From Gammaproteobacteria bacterium (GTDB lineage Bacteria > Pseudomonadota > Gammaproteobacteria > Pseudomonadales > Pseudohongiellaceae), in the NCBI GenBank assembly GCA_030645995.1, contig JAUSMU010000126.1, forward strand, positions 1-36,976: a DNA stretch of 36,976 bases, written 5' to 3'. Below the pieces are notes generated by a model. The model did not search any database and was not told the origin of the DNA. It was given only the letters and a program-made list of their open reading frames with translations. Numbering within the stretch: the first letter of the stretch is position 1; the number at the start of each line of letters is the position of its first letter. The translations under genes were made by a program, and so were the position numbers. Below, piece by piece: positions 8,667-18,099 of the stretch.

Positions 8667-9689
8667 ATGGTACGTCACATAGACAAGTTCAAAGCGTTTC
8701 GGATTACAGAGAGGACTCTCGGAGGTAAACCCGAGTACGTTGGAGAAATTGTAGATCGTGCTATCAGCGACTTGCCTGCGGGCGAAGTACTGATAAAAGT
8801 TCATTACTCTTCGTTGAATTACAAAGATGCCTTGTCAGCTTCTGGCAATCGAGGTGTAACCAGGCAGTACCCCCACACGCCTGGCATAGATGCAGCGGGG
8901 GAAGTAATGACATCCAGTTCGGCCAAATTCCGGCTTGGGGATTCGGTACTCGTCACCGGATTCGATTTAGGCATGAATACCGATGGTGGCTTCGCTGAAT
9001 TTATACGGGTACCTGCCGACTGGGTAGTACCAATTCCCGTGGGTTTAAGCATACGACACGCTATGATTTTGGGCACAGCAGGATTGACTGCCGGTCTGTG
9101 TGTAGAGAAGCTGCTCCTGAATGGTGTCTCTGCTGAGCGAGGGGAAGTGCTTGTCACCGGGGCAACCGGTGGGGTAGGCGCTATTGCAATTGCGCTACTT
9201 GCAAAGCTTGGTTTCACCGTCGTTGCATGCACTGGAAAGCTGGAGCAAGAGTCTTATCTGCGCTCTATTGGCGCAGCCTCAATCATTGATAGACAAACTC
9301 TTTCCGAACCTTCCTCGCGAGCCTTGCAGAAAGAGCGTTGGTCGGGGGCTATCGATGTGGCGGGAGGCCAGTTACTACTCAATATTCTGAGCGCCCTGCG
9401 TTATGGGGGGAGCGTAGCGTGCTGCGGTTTAGTTGCTTCACCTGTCTTCGAGGCCAGCGTTTTCCCATTTATTCTTCGAGGGATCAACCTCCTGGGGGTT
9501 GATTCGGTCAATCTTTCTATCGAACACAAAGCGAGAATTTGGAGAAAGTTCGCCACAGAATGGAATTTGTCGAATTTAGAGAAAATGGCGCATGAAATCG
9601 GCATGCAAGATCTGCCAGAAGCATTAAGCACGTTGCAGATGGGAAGGTCTGTTGGGCGTGTATTGCTTAATGTATCCCAGGCATCGTGA
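8667..9689 (+). CDS. acuI: Acryloyl-CoA reductase (AcuI/YhdH), zinc-free MDR family
   Basis: NADPH-dependent reductase of the medium-chain dehydrogenase family. YhdH/AcuI homologues reduce acryloyl-CoA to propionyl-CoA, which detoxifies acrylate arising for example from dimethylsulfoniopropionate. The 340-residue product shows HYSSLNYKDAL, PGIDAAGEV, a Rossmann glycine motif VTGATGGVGA, YGGSVACCGL and GVDSVNL, all YhdH hallmarks. The zinc-binding cysteines of true alcohol dehydrogenases are absent, as expected. I start at the ATG at 8667; the frame is open to a GTG at 8586 inside sohB, but that would add 27 residues unlike the family. The substrate is inferred from the family. Confidence 0.88.
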   Translation: MVRHIDKFKAFRITERTLGGKPEYVGEIVDRAISDLPAGEVLIKVHYSSLNYKDALSASGNRGVTRQYPHTPGIDAAGEVMTSSSAKFRLGDSVLVTGFDLGMNTDGGFAEFIRVPADWVVPIPVGLSIRHAMILGTAGLTAGLCVEKLLLNGVSAERGEVLVTGATGGVGAIAIALLAKLGFTVVACTGKLEQESYLRSIGAASIIDRQTLSEPSSRALQKERWSGAIDVAGGQLLLNILSALRYGGSVACCGLVASPVFEASVFPFILRGINLLGVDSVNLSIEHKARIWRKFATEWNLSNLEKMAHEIGMQDLPEALSTLQMGRSVGRVLLNVSQAS

Positions 9690-9707
9690 TCAGCTGCAAG
9701 CAGTTGC

Positions 9708-10208
9708 TCAGCGGCGTCTGAATAGTGGAATAGGTTTGTCCACACTTGCTTGATAGCCTTCAGTGAAATCATTAAAGGCGGAGAGGGCTCTTTCCAGATT
9801 TTGGTCATCACGCATAAGAAATGCGTCAAATCCACAACGGGACATGTAGAAGAGTTGGTCTCTGAGCACATCGCCGATAGCGCGAATTTCACCTTTGTAT
9901 CCAAGATTACTGCGCAATTCCCGGGCCGAGCTATACGCTCGTCCATCCGAAAAAATCGGGAAATTCAGAGCAATGACCTCCAGGTTGTGCAAATCCGAGC
10001 CGAGCGATTGCGGCACTTCGTTGCTATTCAGCCATACCGCTGTCTTGCCTGATCGCTGCTGAATGCGGGTGCGTTCTGCGAGCCAGAATACCAGAGGAAC
10101 AATCAGATCCTGACCACTATAGGCCTGCAAATCCTCTAATTGACTGTTTTCCTTAATCAATACCCATTGATCATCGATTATCTGACATTTTTTAATCAGC
10201 TTTGGCAT
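9708..10208 (-). CDS. DUF934 protein, partner of sulfite reductase
   Basis: A 166-residue DUF934-family protein, commonly annotated as probably involved in sulfite reduction; biochemical role unproven. Its first 17 bases overlap the end of cysI, so the pair is almost certainly translationally coupled. The conserved core is visible (NFPIFSDGRAYSSARELR, GYKGEIRAIGDVLRDQ, MSRCGFDAF). No cysteine cluster or membrane span is seen. Because the CysI here is not accompanied by a flavoprotein CysJ, one idea is that this family helps a ferredoxin-type enzyme; that is inference. Confidence 0.88.
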   Translation of the reverse strand: MPKLIKKCQIIDDQWVLIKENSQLEDLQAYSGQDLIVPLVFWLAERTRIQQRSGKTAVWLNSNEVPQSLGSDLHNLEVIALNFPIFSDGRAYSSARELRSNLGYKGEIRAIGDVLRDQLFYMSRCGFDAFLMRDDQNLERALSAFNDFTEGYQASVDKPIPLFRRR

Positions 10209-11850
10209 AAACCTCTTCCTTGAACGGATCTATTCCGACACGATTGAAAGTCTCAACAAAGCGCTCTCCAGATTGACGGTTCTTCATGTAAACATTGACG
10301 ATCTTCTCAACCACACCAGGAACTTCTTCCTGGGCAAAGGAAGGTCCAACAATTTGTCCCAGTGCAGTATTGTTATCTACAGATCCACCTAGAGATATCT
10401 GATAAAACTCCGCTCCCTTCTTGTCAACGCCAAGGATGCCTATATTACCCACGTGATGATGACCGCAGGCGTTCATACAGCCAGATATATTCAGAGATAA
10501 GGCTCCGATATCCCTCAATCTTGAGGCGTCTCCGAAGCGACGCTGGATCGACTCTGCGATGGGGATAGACTTCGCGTTGGCCAGTGAACAAAAGTCACCA
10601 CCGGGACAGCAGATTATATCTGTCAGCAAACCACGATTGTCACTGTTCAACTTTTGGGATTTAAGAGATTGCCACAGCGCATAGAGCGCTGACTTTTCAA
10701 CATCGGCAAGGATGATATTTTGCTCGTGGCTGACACGTAATTCACCAAAGCTGTAGCTATCCGCCAAGTCTGCGACAAAGTTCATCTGATCGCTGGTAAT
10801 GTCCCCTGGCGCGGTACCAGTTTGCTTGAGGCATATTGTAACGATAGCGTATCCTGCCTTCTTGTGTGCGCTGACATTCCGATTGTACCAACCGGCAAAG
10901 AGTACGTTCTCTCCAAGAGCTTGGAGCAATTGCGGTGAGTCTTCGGGAAGCTCCTTATACTCCGGATCCTGAAAGTATTGCTTGCAGCGTAAAAATTCTG
11001 CATCGGTCAGTGTCAGTGGTCCGTCTTTCAGAGCAAGCCATTCTTGCTCAACTTTTTCTCGAAATAACTCAACACCCGTCTCTTTCACTAATATCTTGAT
11101 ACGCGCTTTATACTTGTTATCTCTACGCCCTTCACGGTTATAGACTCTAAGGATTGCATCCAGATAAGTTAGCAAATGCTGTTTTGGGAGGAACGACCGA
11201 ATCTCCTTACCAATGACAGGTGTTCTTCCCAAGCCCCCACCAACCAAGACTCTGAAGCCGATTTCCCCCGTGTCGCTCTTGACAATGAACAGACCAATAT
11301 CGTGCACTTGGGTAGCAGCCTGATCATCTACCGTACCGCAAACCGCAATCTTGAATTTGCGTGGCAAATAGGCGAATTCCGGATGAAACGTTGACCACTG
11401 GCGTATGATTTCACAGTAGGGGCGACTATCTTCAATCTCGTTAACTGCGCAACCCGCAAACTGGTCAGTAGTGGTGTTTCTTATGCAATTGCCACTTGTC
11501 TGAATTGCGTGCATTTCTACTTCGGCAAGATGTGCAAGTATGTCGGGTACGTCCACCAGGGCTGGCCAATTAAATTGAATGTTTTGCCTGGTCGTAAAAT
11601 GCCCATACCCTTTGTCGTAATAATCGGCGATATGAGCCAGCTTTCTCAGTTGCCTGCTGGAAAGCATGCCATAAGGGATGGCAATCCGGAGCATTGGGGC
11701 AAGACGCTGTACATATAGTCCATTCTGAAGGCGGAGGGGTAAGAATTCTGGTCCAGCCAGCTCACCTTTCAGAAATCGCTCTGTTTGATGTCGAAATTGT
11801 GCGATGCGGTCTGCGAGCATCTGATGGTCATAGTTGTCGTATCGATACAT
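10192..11850 (-). CDS. cysI: Assimilatory sulfite reductase, siroheme/4Fe-4S hemoprotein
   Basis: Six-electron reduction of sulfite to sulfide for cysteine synthesis. The 552-residue protein has the two ferredoxin-like half domains of the nitrite/sulfite reductase family and the siroheme-[4Fe-4S] motif: C415 and C421 in CCPGGDFC (C-x5-C), with C458 and C462 in SGCMNACG (C-x3-C). Basic residues typical of the sulfite site occur around TTRQNIQF. No cysJ is nearby, so electrons may come from ferredoxin or an unlinked partner, as in pseudomonads. The 246-base region upstream probably holds its promoter; I could not identify a specific operator. Confidence 0.94.
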   Translation of the reverse strand: MYRYDNYDHQMLADRIAQFRHQTERFLKGELAGPEFLPLRLQNGLYVQRLAPMLRIAIPYGMLSSRQLRKLAHIADYYDKGYGHFTTRQNIQFNWPALVDVPDILAHLAEVEMHAIQTSGNCIRNTTTDQFAGCAVNEIEDSRPYCEIIRQWSTFHPEFAYLPRKFKIAVCGTVDDQAATQVHDIGLFIVKSDTGEIGFRVLVGGGLGRTPVIGKEIRSFLPKQHLLTYLDAILRVYNREGRRDNKYKARIKILVKETGVELFREKVEQEWLALKDGPLTLTDAEFLRCKQYFQDPEYKELPEDSPQLLQALGENVLFAGWYNRNVSAHKKAGYAIVTICLKQTGTAPGDITSDQMNFVADLADSYSFGELRVSHEQNIILADVEKSALYALWQSLKSQKLNSDNRGLLTDIICCPGGDFCSLANAKSIPIAESIQRRFGDASRLRDIGALSLNISGCMNACGHHHVGNIGILGVDKKGAEFYQISLGGSVDNNTALGQIVGPSFAQEEVPGVVEKIVNVYMKNRQSGERFVETFNRVGIDPFKEEVYAKAD

Positions 11851-12096
11851 GATTATCGTCTAAGTCAGATGGTTCGGATTGCTCTGTGGATTCTTATCAG
11901 AGTGAAGAGAGACGGCAATTGTAAAGCAAGTCCTGCAATATGTGCCAGCGGCACTGGATAATCGGCAAATGTGACACTCGATTACGACGCCGCTTCTATA
12001 GCAAGTTTTTCTTGATTATGTTCGCCGAGTCTTTAAAATGCCCCACTGCTTTTCAATTCCCGCAAACCCAGCAATTCAGCCAAATTGGATTAGGAT

Positions 12097-12234
12097 ATGA
12101 GCCATCACGACGAACCTGTAAAGTCCCCGGTCGATTACGAAGAAATGGATGCGAACAGCCGTGCTGACGCCATCGCTCTGTTCTCTCTGGTGGTGATCAT
12201 TGTGACGATCGCGGTTTTTTTCGCGAGCCGTTAA
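12097..12234 (+). CDS. Small single-span membrane protein (45 aa), hypothetical
   Basis: A 45-residue reading frame with an acidic N-terminus (MSHHDEPVKSPVDYEEMDA), then one hydrophobic span at about 26-42 (ALFSLVVIIVTIAVFFA) ending in Ser-Arg. I do not recognise it by name. Support for coding: a clean cytoplasmic-tail/span/positive-end layout, a codon pattern like its neighbours, and position between the divergent cysI and the convergent DUF2970 gene. Against: the only nearby Shine-Dalgarno-like stretch (AGGA at 12092-12095) sits just one base before the ATG, and a stop codon immediately upstream rules out a longer form. A second ATG lies at 12145. Confidence 0.6.
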   Translation: MSHHDEPVKSPVDYEEMDANSRADAIALFSLVVIIVTIAVFFASR

Positions 12235-12312
12235 TGTAACCACATTAACCGACCCGCGACATAAGCTCACCCGCTGATTGCTGCGAGAATAAGTTCTGGA
12301 TTTTAGTTTCAG

Positions 12313-12537
12313 TTATGGGAGCACAAGCCTCACAACAGTGACCAGAACAGCAATGAATATCGCCGTGAATATCAAAGCGGCGACGACAAACCCCGCAATC
12401 GAACCACTTGCAAAGTCTCGTTCTTTGTTCGCCTTATTCTGGACCCCAAAACTGGCCTGCATGACACTCAAGAGCATACGCCAGAACGGTATTTTAACCT
12501 TTTCGACATCCTTCGAAGTTTCTTCTCTATCACTCAT
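12313..12537 (-). CDS. DUF2970 small membrane protein
   Basis: A 74-residue protein of the DUF2970 family. Family hallmarks are the amphipathic stretch ending VMQASFGVQNKANKERDF followed by one transmembrane helix at about 49-72. The ATG at 12537 is preceded by a strong purine-rich ribosome site (GGGGGTGAG). It is convergent with the 45-residue membrane protein gene and follows metH on the same strand after 31 bases, so it may be translated from the metH transcript. Function is unknown; these proteins are small, single-span and widespread in gamma- and betaproteobacteria. Confidence 0.85.
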   Translation of the reverse strand: MSDREETSKDVEKVKIPFWRMLLSVMQASFGVQNKANKERDFASGSIAGFVVAALIFTAIFIAVLVTVVRLVLP

Positions 12538-12568
12538 TTCTCACCCCCTATAAATTCTCGGACAGCTT

Positions 12569-15500
12569 TCAGATAAGACTTGGTGTCAACAATTTGCTGA
12601 CTTCCTCAATAGTTAATCCCTTGCGCTCAGCCATGGACTGAACCTGGTCAGTGTCTATTTTTCCCACCGCGAAGTATCGCGCCGCAGGGTTGGCAAAATA
12701 GAACCCGCTGACACTTGCTGCCGGGCTCATTGCAAAACTCTCAGTAAGATTCATACCGATATGTGCTGGCACTTCGAGGAGATTGAACAAAGTCTCTTTA
12801 TCTGAGTGCTCGGGACAGGCTGGATATCCGGGAGCAGGGCGTATACCTCTATACTGTTCCTTGATTAGCTCTTCGTTACTCAATTCCTCGCTGGCTGCAT
12901 ATGGCCAGAACTCGGTGCGTACACGTTGGTGCATATGTTCTGCGAATGCCTCTGCGAGTCGATCTGCCAGTGCTTTAACCAGCAGTGCGCTGTAGTCATT
13001 ATGCTCGGCCTCATATTTCTGAGTTAGGGCATCGGCGCCAATTCCAGTGGTCACAGCAAATCCTCCCAAAAAGTCCGGGTGCTCACCACCCAATGGGGCA
13101 ATAAAATCGGACAGACAAAGATTCGGAATACCATCTGCTTTCACAGACTGTTGACGCAAAAAGTTAAAACTTGCAATCGGAGTAGTCTTGGCCACATCTT
13201 CGTAGAGTATTACGTCGTTCACTCCGACCTGAGCAGCTGGCCAAAAGCCAATGACGGCCTGCGCTTTAAGTAACTTCTTCTCTACAATTTCATGCAACAT
13301 GCTCTGAGCATCGCGAAACAAATCCCGAGCCGCCTCACCAACAACTTCGTCACTCAATATCGCAGGGTACTTTCCAGCCAGACTCCATGTAATAAAAAAC
13401 GGAGTCCAATCGATATAGGGGACCAAGACTTCCAACGGGTAGTCATCGAAGACTCGTTTACCTAGAAACTTAGGAGGAGTAGCTTTAAATTTTTGCCAAT
13501 CCACTTTAAGTGCATTTCCGTTCGCTTGCGCGAAACTTATTATATTCTTGCGTGTGTCCCTGTTGGCGTTGCGAGCGCGCACCACATCATATTCTTCGTG
13601 AACTTTACGCTTAAACTCTATACCTCCGTCCTCACTAAGCAGATTGCTCACAACGGTGACACTTCGTGATGCGTCCGGCACGTAGACAGTCGCATTGTTG
13701 TGATAATTTTGCTCAATTTTGACGGCGGTATGCGCTTTGGAAGTAGTAGCTCCCCCAATTAGAAGAGGAATCTTAAATCCCAGGCGTTGCATTTCCTTGG
13801 CAACATGCACCATTTCATCAAGGGAAGGGGTAATCAGGCCGCTGAGACCGATAATGTCGACACTTTCGTCAATGGCAGTTTGCAATATCCGCTCACACGA
13901 CACCATGACACCAAGATCTACAATTTCATAATTGTTGCAGCCGAGCACTACCCCTACAATATTCTTGCCGATATCGTGAACATCTCCCTTCACTGTAGCG
14001 AGCAGAATTTTGCCTTTCGCTTTGACTTCCCGGCCTTGCTTACTTTCTTCAATATACGGTAGCAGGTAGGCAACAGCTTGTTTCATGACACGCGCGCTTT
14101 TCACCACTTGAGGCAAAAACATCTTTCCACTTCCAAACAGGTCTCCGACGATGTCCATGCCGGCCATAAGTGGCCCCTCGATAACCTCAATGGGTTCATC
14201 AAATTGTTGCCTTGCTTCTTCAGTATCCAGCTCTATATAACGGGTAATCCCTTTGATTAAAGAATGGGCTATTCGTGAACTGACATCAGCCTCTCTCCAG
14301 CTCAGATCTTCGTGGCTCTCGATACTCGTGTCACCACTATACTTGCGGGTAATTTCCATCAGACGGTCGGTGGCATCTTGACGGCGATTCAGAATGATAT
14401 CTTCAACTCGCTCTTTGAGTTCCTCAGGAATCTGATCATATACAGTCAGCTGGCCAGCATTCACAATCCCCATGCTCAGGCCTGCCTTAATCGCGTGGTA
14501 CAAGAACACTGAATGAATGGCCTCCCTCACGGTGTCGTTGCCACGAAAGGAGAATGAAACATTGCTGACTCCGCCCGATATCAGTGCATGAGGAAGCTCG
14601 CGCTTTATATACTCACAACTTTCGATGAAATCGACCGCATAGTTACTGTGTTCTTCAATTCCTGTTGCAACTGCAAATATGTTCGGATCAAATATAATGT
14701 CTTCTGGAGGGAATCCGACCGCATTTACAAGTATGTCGTAGCTTCTCTTGCAAATAGCACATTTCTTTTCAAACGTATCTGCCTGTCCTTGCTCATCGAA
14801 TGCCATTACGACGACGGCTGCGCCGTATCTCATGCACAATCGAGCCTTGCTGGTGAATTCTTCTTCTCCTTCCTTGAGACTTATAGAATTAACCACCCCC
14901 TTTCCCTGAATGCATTTCAGGCCTTCCTCAATAATTTCCCACTTGGATGAGTCAATCATCACGGGGACGCGGCTAATGTCGGGCTCTGAGGCCACGAGAC
15001 GGAGGAAATGCGACATTGCGGTCTTGGAATCAAGCATCCCTTCATCCATGTTGATGTCGACGATTTGTGCGCCTGACTCCACCTGTTGCAAAGCTACATC
15101 AAGAGCGCCGGTATAATTTTCTTCCCTTATAAGCCTGGCAAACTTCTTGGAGCCCGTAATATTCGTACGTTCGCCAACATTCACGAACAAGGATGCCGGA
15201 GTGATATTAAACGCCTCCAGCCCGCTCAAACGGCATGCTGGCGGGATCTCCGGGATCTGTCGCGGCTTGTATTGTGAAACCGCCTGAGCAATGGCACGAA
15301 TGTGGGCCGGTGTTGTACCGCAACAGCCTCCAACAATATTGAGAAATCCGCTCTGGGCAAACTCTTCAATAATCGCTGCCATTTCACGAGCACTTTGATC
15401 ATATTCACCAAATTCATTCGGTAATCCGGCGTTGGGGTGCGCAGATACAAAGGTGTTCGCAATTCGGGAAATTTCCTCAATGTGTGGACGTAATTGAGCG

Positions 15501-16258
15501 GCCCCCAACGCACAATTGAAACCGATAGAAATGGGTTTGGCATGCGCGACGGAATTCCAGAAAGCTTCAACAGTCTGTCCAGAGAGGGTTCTTCCACTGG
15601 CATCGGTAATGGTTCCAGATATCATAATTGGGAGAAACCTCCCAAGACTTTCCATTTGTTCCTGAACCGCGTAAATGGCCGCTTTTGCATTGAGGGTATC
15701 AAATACTGTTTCAATCAATAGTAGGTCTGCTCCACCCTTGATTAGCCCGTCAGTAGCTACTTTGTAATTCTCCACCAGCTCATCGAACGTGACATTTCGG
15801 AAAGCTGGATCATTCACATCTGGTGAGATAGAGCAAGTCCGACTTGTTGGGCCTAAAACACCCGCTACAAACCGCAGCTTGTCAGGAGTGGTGGCATTGA
15901 TCTCGTCACACACGGAACGTGCGAGGCGCGCGCCTTCATAGTTGAGCTCATAAGCCAGGGACTGCAGTCCGTAGTCTGACTGAGATATGTATGTGGAGTT
16001 GAACGTATTCGTTTCGATTATATCTGCACCAGCATGGAGGTACTTTCGATGGATCTCACGAATCACACTAGACTGCGTAAGAGTCAGTAAATCGTTATTG
16101 CCAACAAGATCAACCGCGCTGCTCTTGAAGCGCTCCCCCCTGAAATCGGCCTCTTTAAACTTATATCCTTGAATCATGGTGCCCATGGCCCCGTCCAGGA
16201 CAAGAATTCGATGTTGTAACGCCAGTCGAAGAGATTGGTTAAACACTATATTTGACAT
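12569..16258 (-). CDS. metH: Cobalamin-dependent methionine synthase
   Basis: Transfers the methyl group of 5-methyl-tetrahydrofolate to homocysteine through cobalamin. The 1229-residue product is essentially the length of E. coli MetH (1227) with all four modules: the homocysteine domain, with zinc cysteines in GFNCALG (about 244) and [11 protein letters not shown] (about 310-311); the pterin domain ([10 protein letters not shown], then MIDSSKW); the cobalamin domain with [10 protein letters not shown], whose His near 760 is the lower axial ligand; and the C-terminal reactivation domain with [16 protein letters not shown] start at the ATG at 16258 because MSNIVFNQ leads into the conserved [11 protein letters not shown]; an ATG at 16318 in the same frame is possible. 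The nfuA gene is divergent. I see no cobalamin or SAM riboswitch upstream. Confidence 0.96.
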   Translation of the reverse strand: MSNIVFNQSLRLALQHRILVLDGAMGTMIQGYKFKEADFRGERFKSSAVDLVGNNDLLTLTQSSVIREIHRKYLHAGADIIETNTFNSTYISQSDYGLQSLAYELNYEGARLARSVCDEINATTPDKLRFVAGVLGPTSRTCSISPDVNDPAFRNVTFDELVENYKVATDGLIKGGADLLLIETVFDTLNAKAAIYAVQEQMESLGRFLPIMISGTITDASGRTLSGQTVEAFWNSVAHAKPISIGFNCALGAAQLRPHIEEISRIANTFVSAHPNAGLPNEFGEYDQSAREMAAIIEEFAQSGFLNIVGGCCGTTPAHIRAIAQAVSQYKPRQIPEIPPACRLSGLEAFNITPASLFVNVGERTNITGSKKFARLIREENYTGALDVALQQVESGAQIVDINMDEGMLDSKTAMSHFLRLVASEPDISRVPVMIDSSKWEIIEEGLKCIQGKGVVNSISLKEGEEEFTSKARLCMRYGAAVVVMAFDEQGQADTFEKKCAICKRSYDILVNAVGFPPEDIIFDPNIFAVATGIEEHSNYAVDFIESCEYIKRELPHALISGGVSNVSFSFRGNDTVREAIHSVFLYHAIKAGLSMGIVNAGQLTVYDQIPEELKERVEDIILNRRQDATDRLMEITRKYSGDTSIESHEDLSWREADVSSRIAHSLIKGITRYIELDTEEARQQFDEPIEVIEGPLMAGMDIVGDLFGSGKMFLPQVVKSARVMKQAVAYLLPYIEESKQGREVKAKGKILLATVKGDVHDIGKNIVGVVLGCNNYEIVDLGVMVSCERILQTAIDESVDIIGLSGLITPSLDEMVHVAKEMQRLGFKIPLLIGGATTSKAHTAVKIEQNYHNNATVYVPDASRSVTVVSNLLSEDGGIEFKRKVHEEYDVVRARNANRDTRKNIISFAQANGNALKVDWQKFKATPPKFLGKRVFDDYPLEVLVPYIDWTPFFITWSLAGKYPAILSDEVVGEAARDLFRDAQSMLHEIVEKKLLKAQAVIGFWPAAQVGVNDVILYEDVAKTTPIASFNFLRQQSVKADGIPNLCLSDFIAPLGGEHPDFLGGFAVTTGIGADALTQKYEAEHNDYSALLVKALADRLAEAFAEHMHQRVRTEFWPYAASEELSNEELIKEQYRGIRPAPGYPACPEHSDKETLFNLLEVPAHIGMNLTESFAMSPAASVSGFYFANPAARYFAVGKIDTDQVQSMAERKGLTIEEVSKLLTPSLI

Positions 16259-16497
16259 GGTTGATTCTCGGGAACTGATGACCAATTCAGATCGTGTCAG
16301 CGTAAAAAAGTGTGGCATTCTACCAGAACTAACTCATATCGGTATCGACACTGTAGCGAACCAGGCCCCTTCAGCGCCAGAATCAGATGTCTTTGGCTAG
16401 CGCATGAATAACCAACTAAAACACTCTACTATTTATCTTCGGTAATACTTAGCGTAAACTGCGCGCAATTTGAACTTAGTGAGCAGTGGAATCCTCC

Positions 16498-17079
16498 ATG
16501 ATCAATATTACGGAATCTGCGCAGGAGTATCTTGCAGAATTGTTAAGAAAGCAGGATTGCGATGGTATTGCCGTCAGGATTTTCATCCTGGATGCAGGCA
16601 CCCCAAAAGCGGAAACTTGTATTTCGTTTTGTCGGCCTGGAGAATCGCAGGAAGCCGATGACGTCAGGCAGTATGCGAGTTTCAATGCCTACTTGGAACA
16701 GAGAAGCATCCCTTACTTGAAGGATGCTGTTGTGGACTATGCGAAGGATTCTATGGGGGGGCAACTAACAATCAAAGCCCCAAACTCAAGGCTGCCTCAA
16801 ATTGGGCAAGATAGTTCACTGGAGGACCGCGTCAATTATGTGCTGTATAACGAGATTAATCCTTCTCTCGCAGCTCATGGCGGTGCTGTAACGCTGGAGG
16901 AGATATTTGACGGCACCGTCGCGGTACTGAAATTCGGTGGAGGCTGTCAAGGATGTGGAATGGTGGACCTGACACTAAAAGAAGGTGTAGAAAAGACTCT
17001 ACGAGAAAAAATTCCAGAATTGACTGAGGTCAGGGACATAACCGACCATACCAAGAGGGATAATGCTTACTTCAAATAG
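16498..17079 (+). CDS. nfuA: Fe-S biogenesis carrier protein NfuA
   Basis: Carries [4Fe-4S] clusters from the assembly machinery to apo-proteins, especially under oxidative or iron stress. In 193 residues there is an N-terminal degenerate A-type domain (MINITESAQEYLAELL, ILDAGTPKAETCISF), where one of the usual A-type cysteines is missing, as in E. coli NfuA, and a C-terminal Nfu domain with the cluster-binding C149-x2-C152 in GGCQGCGMVD. Length matches E. coli (191). The ATG at 16498 matches the family; an in-frame GTG lies at 16486. It is divergent from metH and convergent with the dUTPase gene. Confidence 0.95.
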   Translation: MINITESAQEYLAELLRKQDCDGIAVRIFILDAGTPKAETCISFCRPGESQEADDVRQYASFNAYLEQRSIPYLKDAVVDYAKDSMGGQLTIKAPNSRLPQIGQDSSLEDRVNYVLYNEINPSLAAHGGAVTLEEIFDGTVAVLKFGGGCQGCGMVDLTLKEGVEKTLREKIPELTEVRDITDHTKRDNAYFK

Positions 17080-17130
17080 CAACCTTGCATGGTAATACCT
17101 TTTAGCGCCAACTCGCCTTCAATCGGCTGA

Positions 17131-17796
17131 TTACCCGGGATAGCGAGCTTCAAGTTGCTGATATAATATTTCAGGATATGAGGGGTCTCGTGAGTCGAGG
17201 TGATTCATAACTTCGACAAGATGCTCGTTGTCTTCTTTTCCCTGCCACTCTTTATGGTAGCTTCCATCTTTATACCCATGATCTTGCCTGAAAAAATTTA
17301 ATACATTCTTCCCCACATACTGCCGGAACAATATTCCCCAGTCCATTTGACAGTCTTTGAGCAGGGCGCTGAATAGATCGAGTTCAATGCGTCTTGAAAC
17401 GGACACACCTATTAAAAGCTCTAATTTCGCAAGCAGGTTTAGTGACGACAACTGATATACGTTCCCATCAAATTCTATTTGATTGCTACCTAACTGCTTA
17501 TCGTTAACAGACAATAATAGCTGCATTGCAACGTTCTGATCATTCTTGGTCTTAATCAATATCGCTGAAAGAATGAAATGCCATATATCCACAATTTCCA
17601 TCTGTAATTGGGCTATATCGCATTGTTGCCTCTTCCACCACTTCCATCCGTGGTGCTCGATTGCTTCAGCCCCTTCAATTATTACCGCGCGCAGATAAGG
17701 AAAATCTTCTTTAACCCAGTCGGTACAAATTTTGGAATTCATTTGGGACTGCATTGCCAACATTAATTGTGCGTGATTTGAGGAAAGAGCTGTCAT
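17131..17796 (-). CDS. Dimeric all-alpha dUTP diphosphatase (dUTPase_2 family)
   Basis: Hydrolyses dUTP (and probably dUDP) to dUMP, keeping uracil out of DNA. This 221-residue protein is of the dimeric, all-alpha MazG-like superfamily, not the common trimeric Dut. Diagnostic stretches are an early acidic metal-binding helix (AVIIEGAEAIEHHGWKWWK), a second one (QMEIVDIWHFILS), and the C-terminal GYKDGSYHKEW then GKEDNEHLVE, which match the dimeric dUTPase pattern. It is 60 bases behind the 80-residue gene on the same strand and convergent with nfuA. A trimeric dut, if present, would lie elsewhere in the genome. Confidence 0.85.
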   Translation of the reverse strand: MTALSSNHAQLMLAMQSQMNSKICTDWVKEDFPYLRAVIIEGAEAIEHHGWKWWKRQQCDIAQLQMEIVDIWHFILSAILIKTKNDQNVAMQLLLSVNDKQLGSNQIEFDGNVYQLSSLNLLAKLELLIGVSVSRRIELDLFSALLKDCQMDWGILFRQYVGKNVLNFFRQDHGYKDGSYHKEWQGKEDNEHLVEVMNHLDSRDPSYPEILYQQLEARYPG

Positions 17797-17856
17797 AGAT
17801 GACCTGCTTAGCGATTGGTAGTTTAGTTCTTTAGGTGGGTTGTAATTGAAGGTATA

Positions 17857-18099
17857 TCAGGGGATTGGCTTTTCTAACGACAACAGCGCTTCTAACATTT
17901 CTTTGCGGCTTCTTAACATATCGTTGTACGCTACCCTTGCATCAATGACCACCTGATTCGCAAAATCGTCTTTTTCGAGCTCGGCAAGCCAGCTCTCGAG
18001 AATTTCTACTTCATTCGATAACTGCGCAGTACCATCTTGAATCAGCGTGTGATCTATCTTGCTGCGCCTTATGGCTTTACGCTTTTCCTTTATTTCCAT
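17857..18099 (-). CDS. Hypothetical 80-residue coiled-coil protein
   Basis: I do not recognise this protein. It is 80 residues, highly charged, with a basic start (MEIKEKRKAIRRSK) and heptad-like leucine spacing over about 25-75 (LSNEVEILESWLAELEKDD, then MLRSRKEMLEALLSLE), suggesting a coiled coil or small helical hairpin; no cysteines and no membrane span. A good ribosome site (GAGGTGG) lies about eight bases before the ATG at 18099, which supports real translation. It is the first gene of an apparent two-gene unit with the dUTPase. Its upstream side is the gene-poor stretch before tRNA-Glu. Confidence 0.65.
   Translation of the reverse strand: MEIKEKRKAIRRSKIDHTLIQDGTAQLSNEVEILESWLAELEKDDFANQVVIDARVAYNDMLRSRKEMLEALLSLEKPIP

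Noticed and set aside
9401-9946. A 181-codon minus-strand open frame between acuI and the DUF934 gene
   Set aside because: It lies antisense to the end of acuI and in another frame of the DUF934 gene; its translation has no family resemblance while both overlapped genes are well supported.
11942-11954. Short palindrome GTGCCAGCGGCAC upstream of cysI as a CysB-type operator
   Set aside because: Five-base arms only and no match to a known regulator site; likely chance.
16259-16497. Cobalamin or SAM riboswitch upstream of metH
   Set aside because: No recognisable B12-box or SAM riboswitch core could be read on the minus strand in this 239-base interval.
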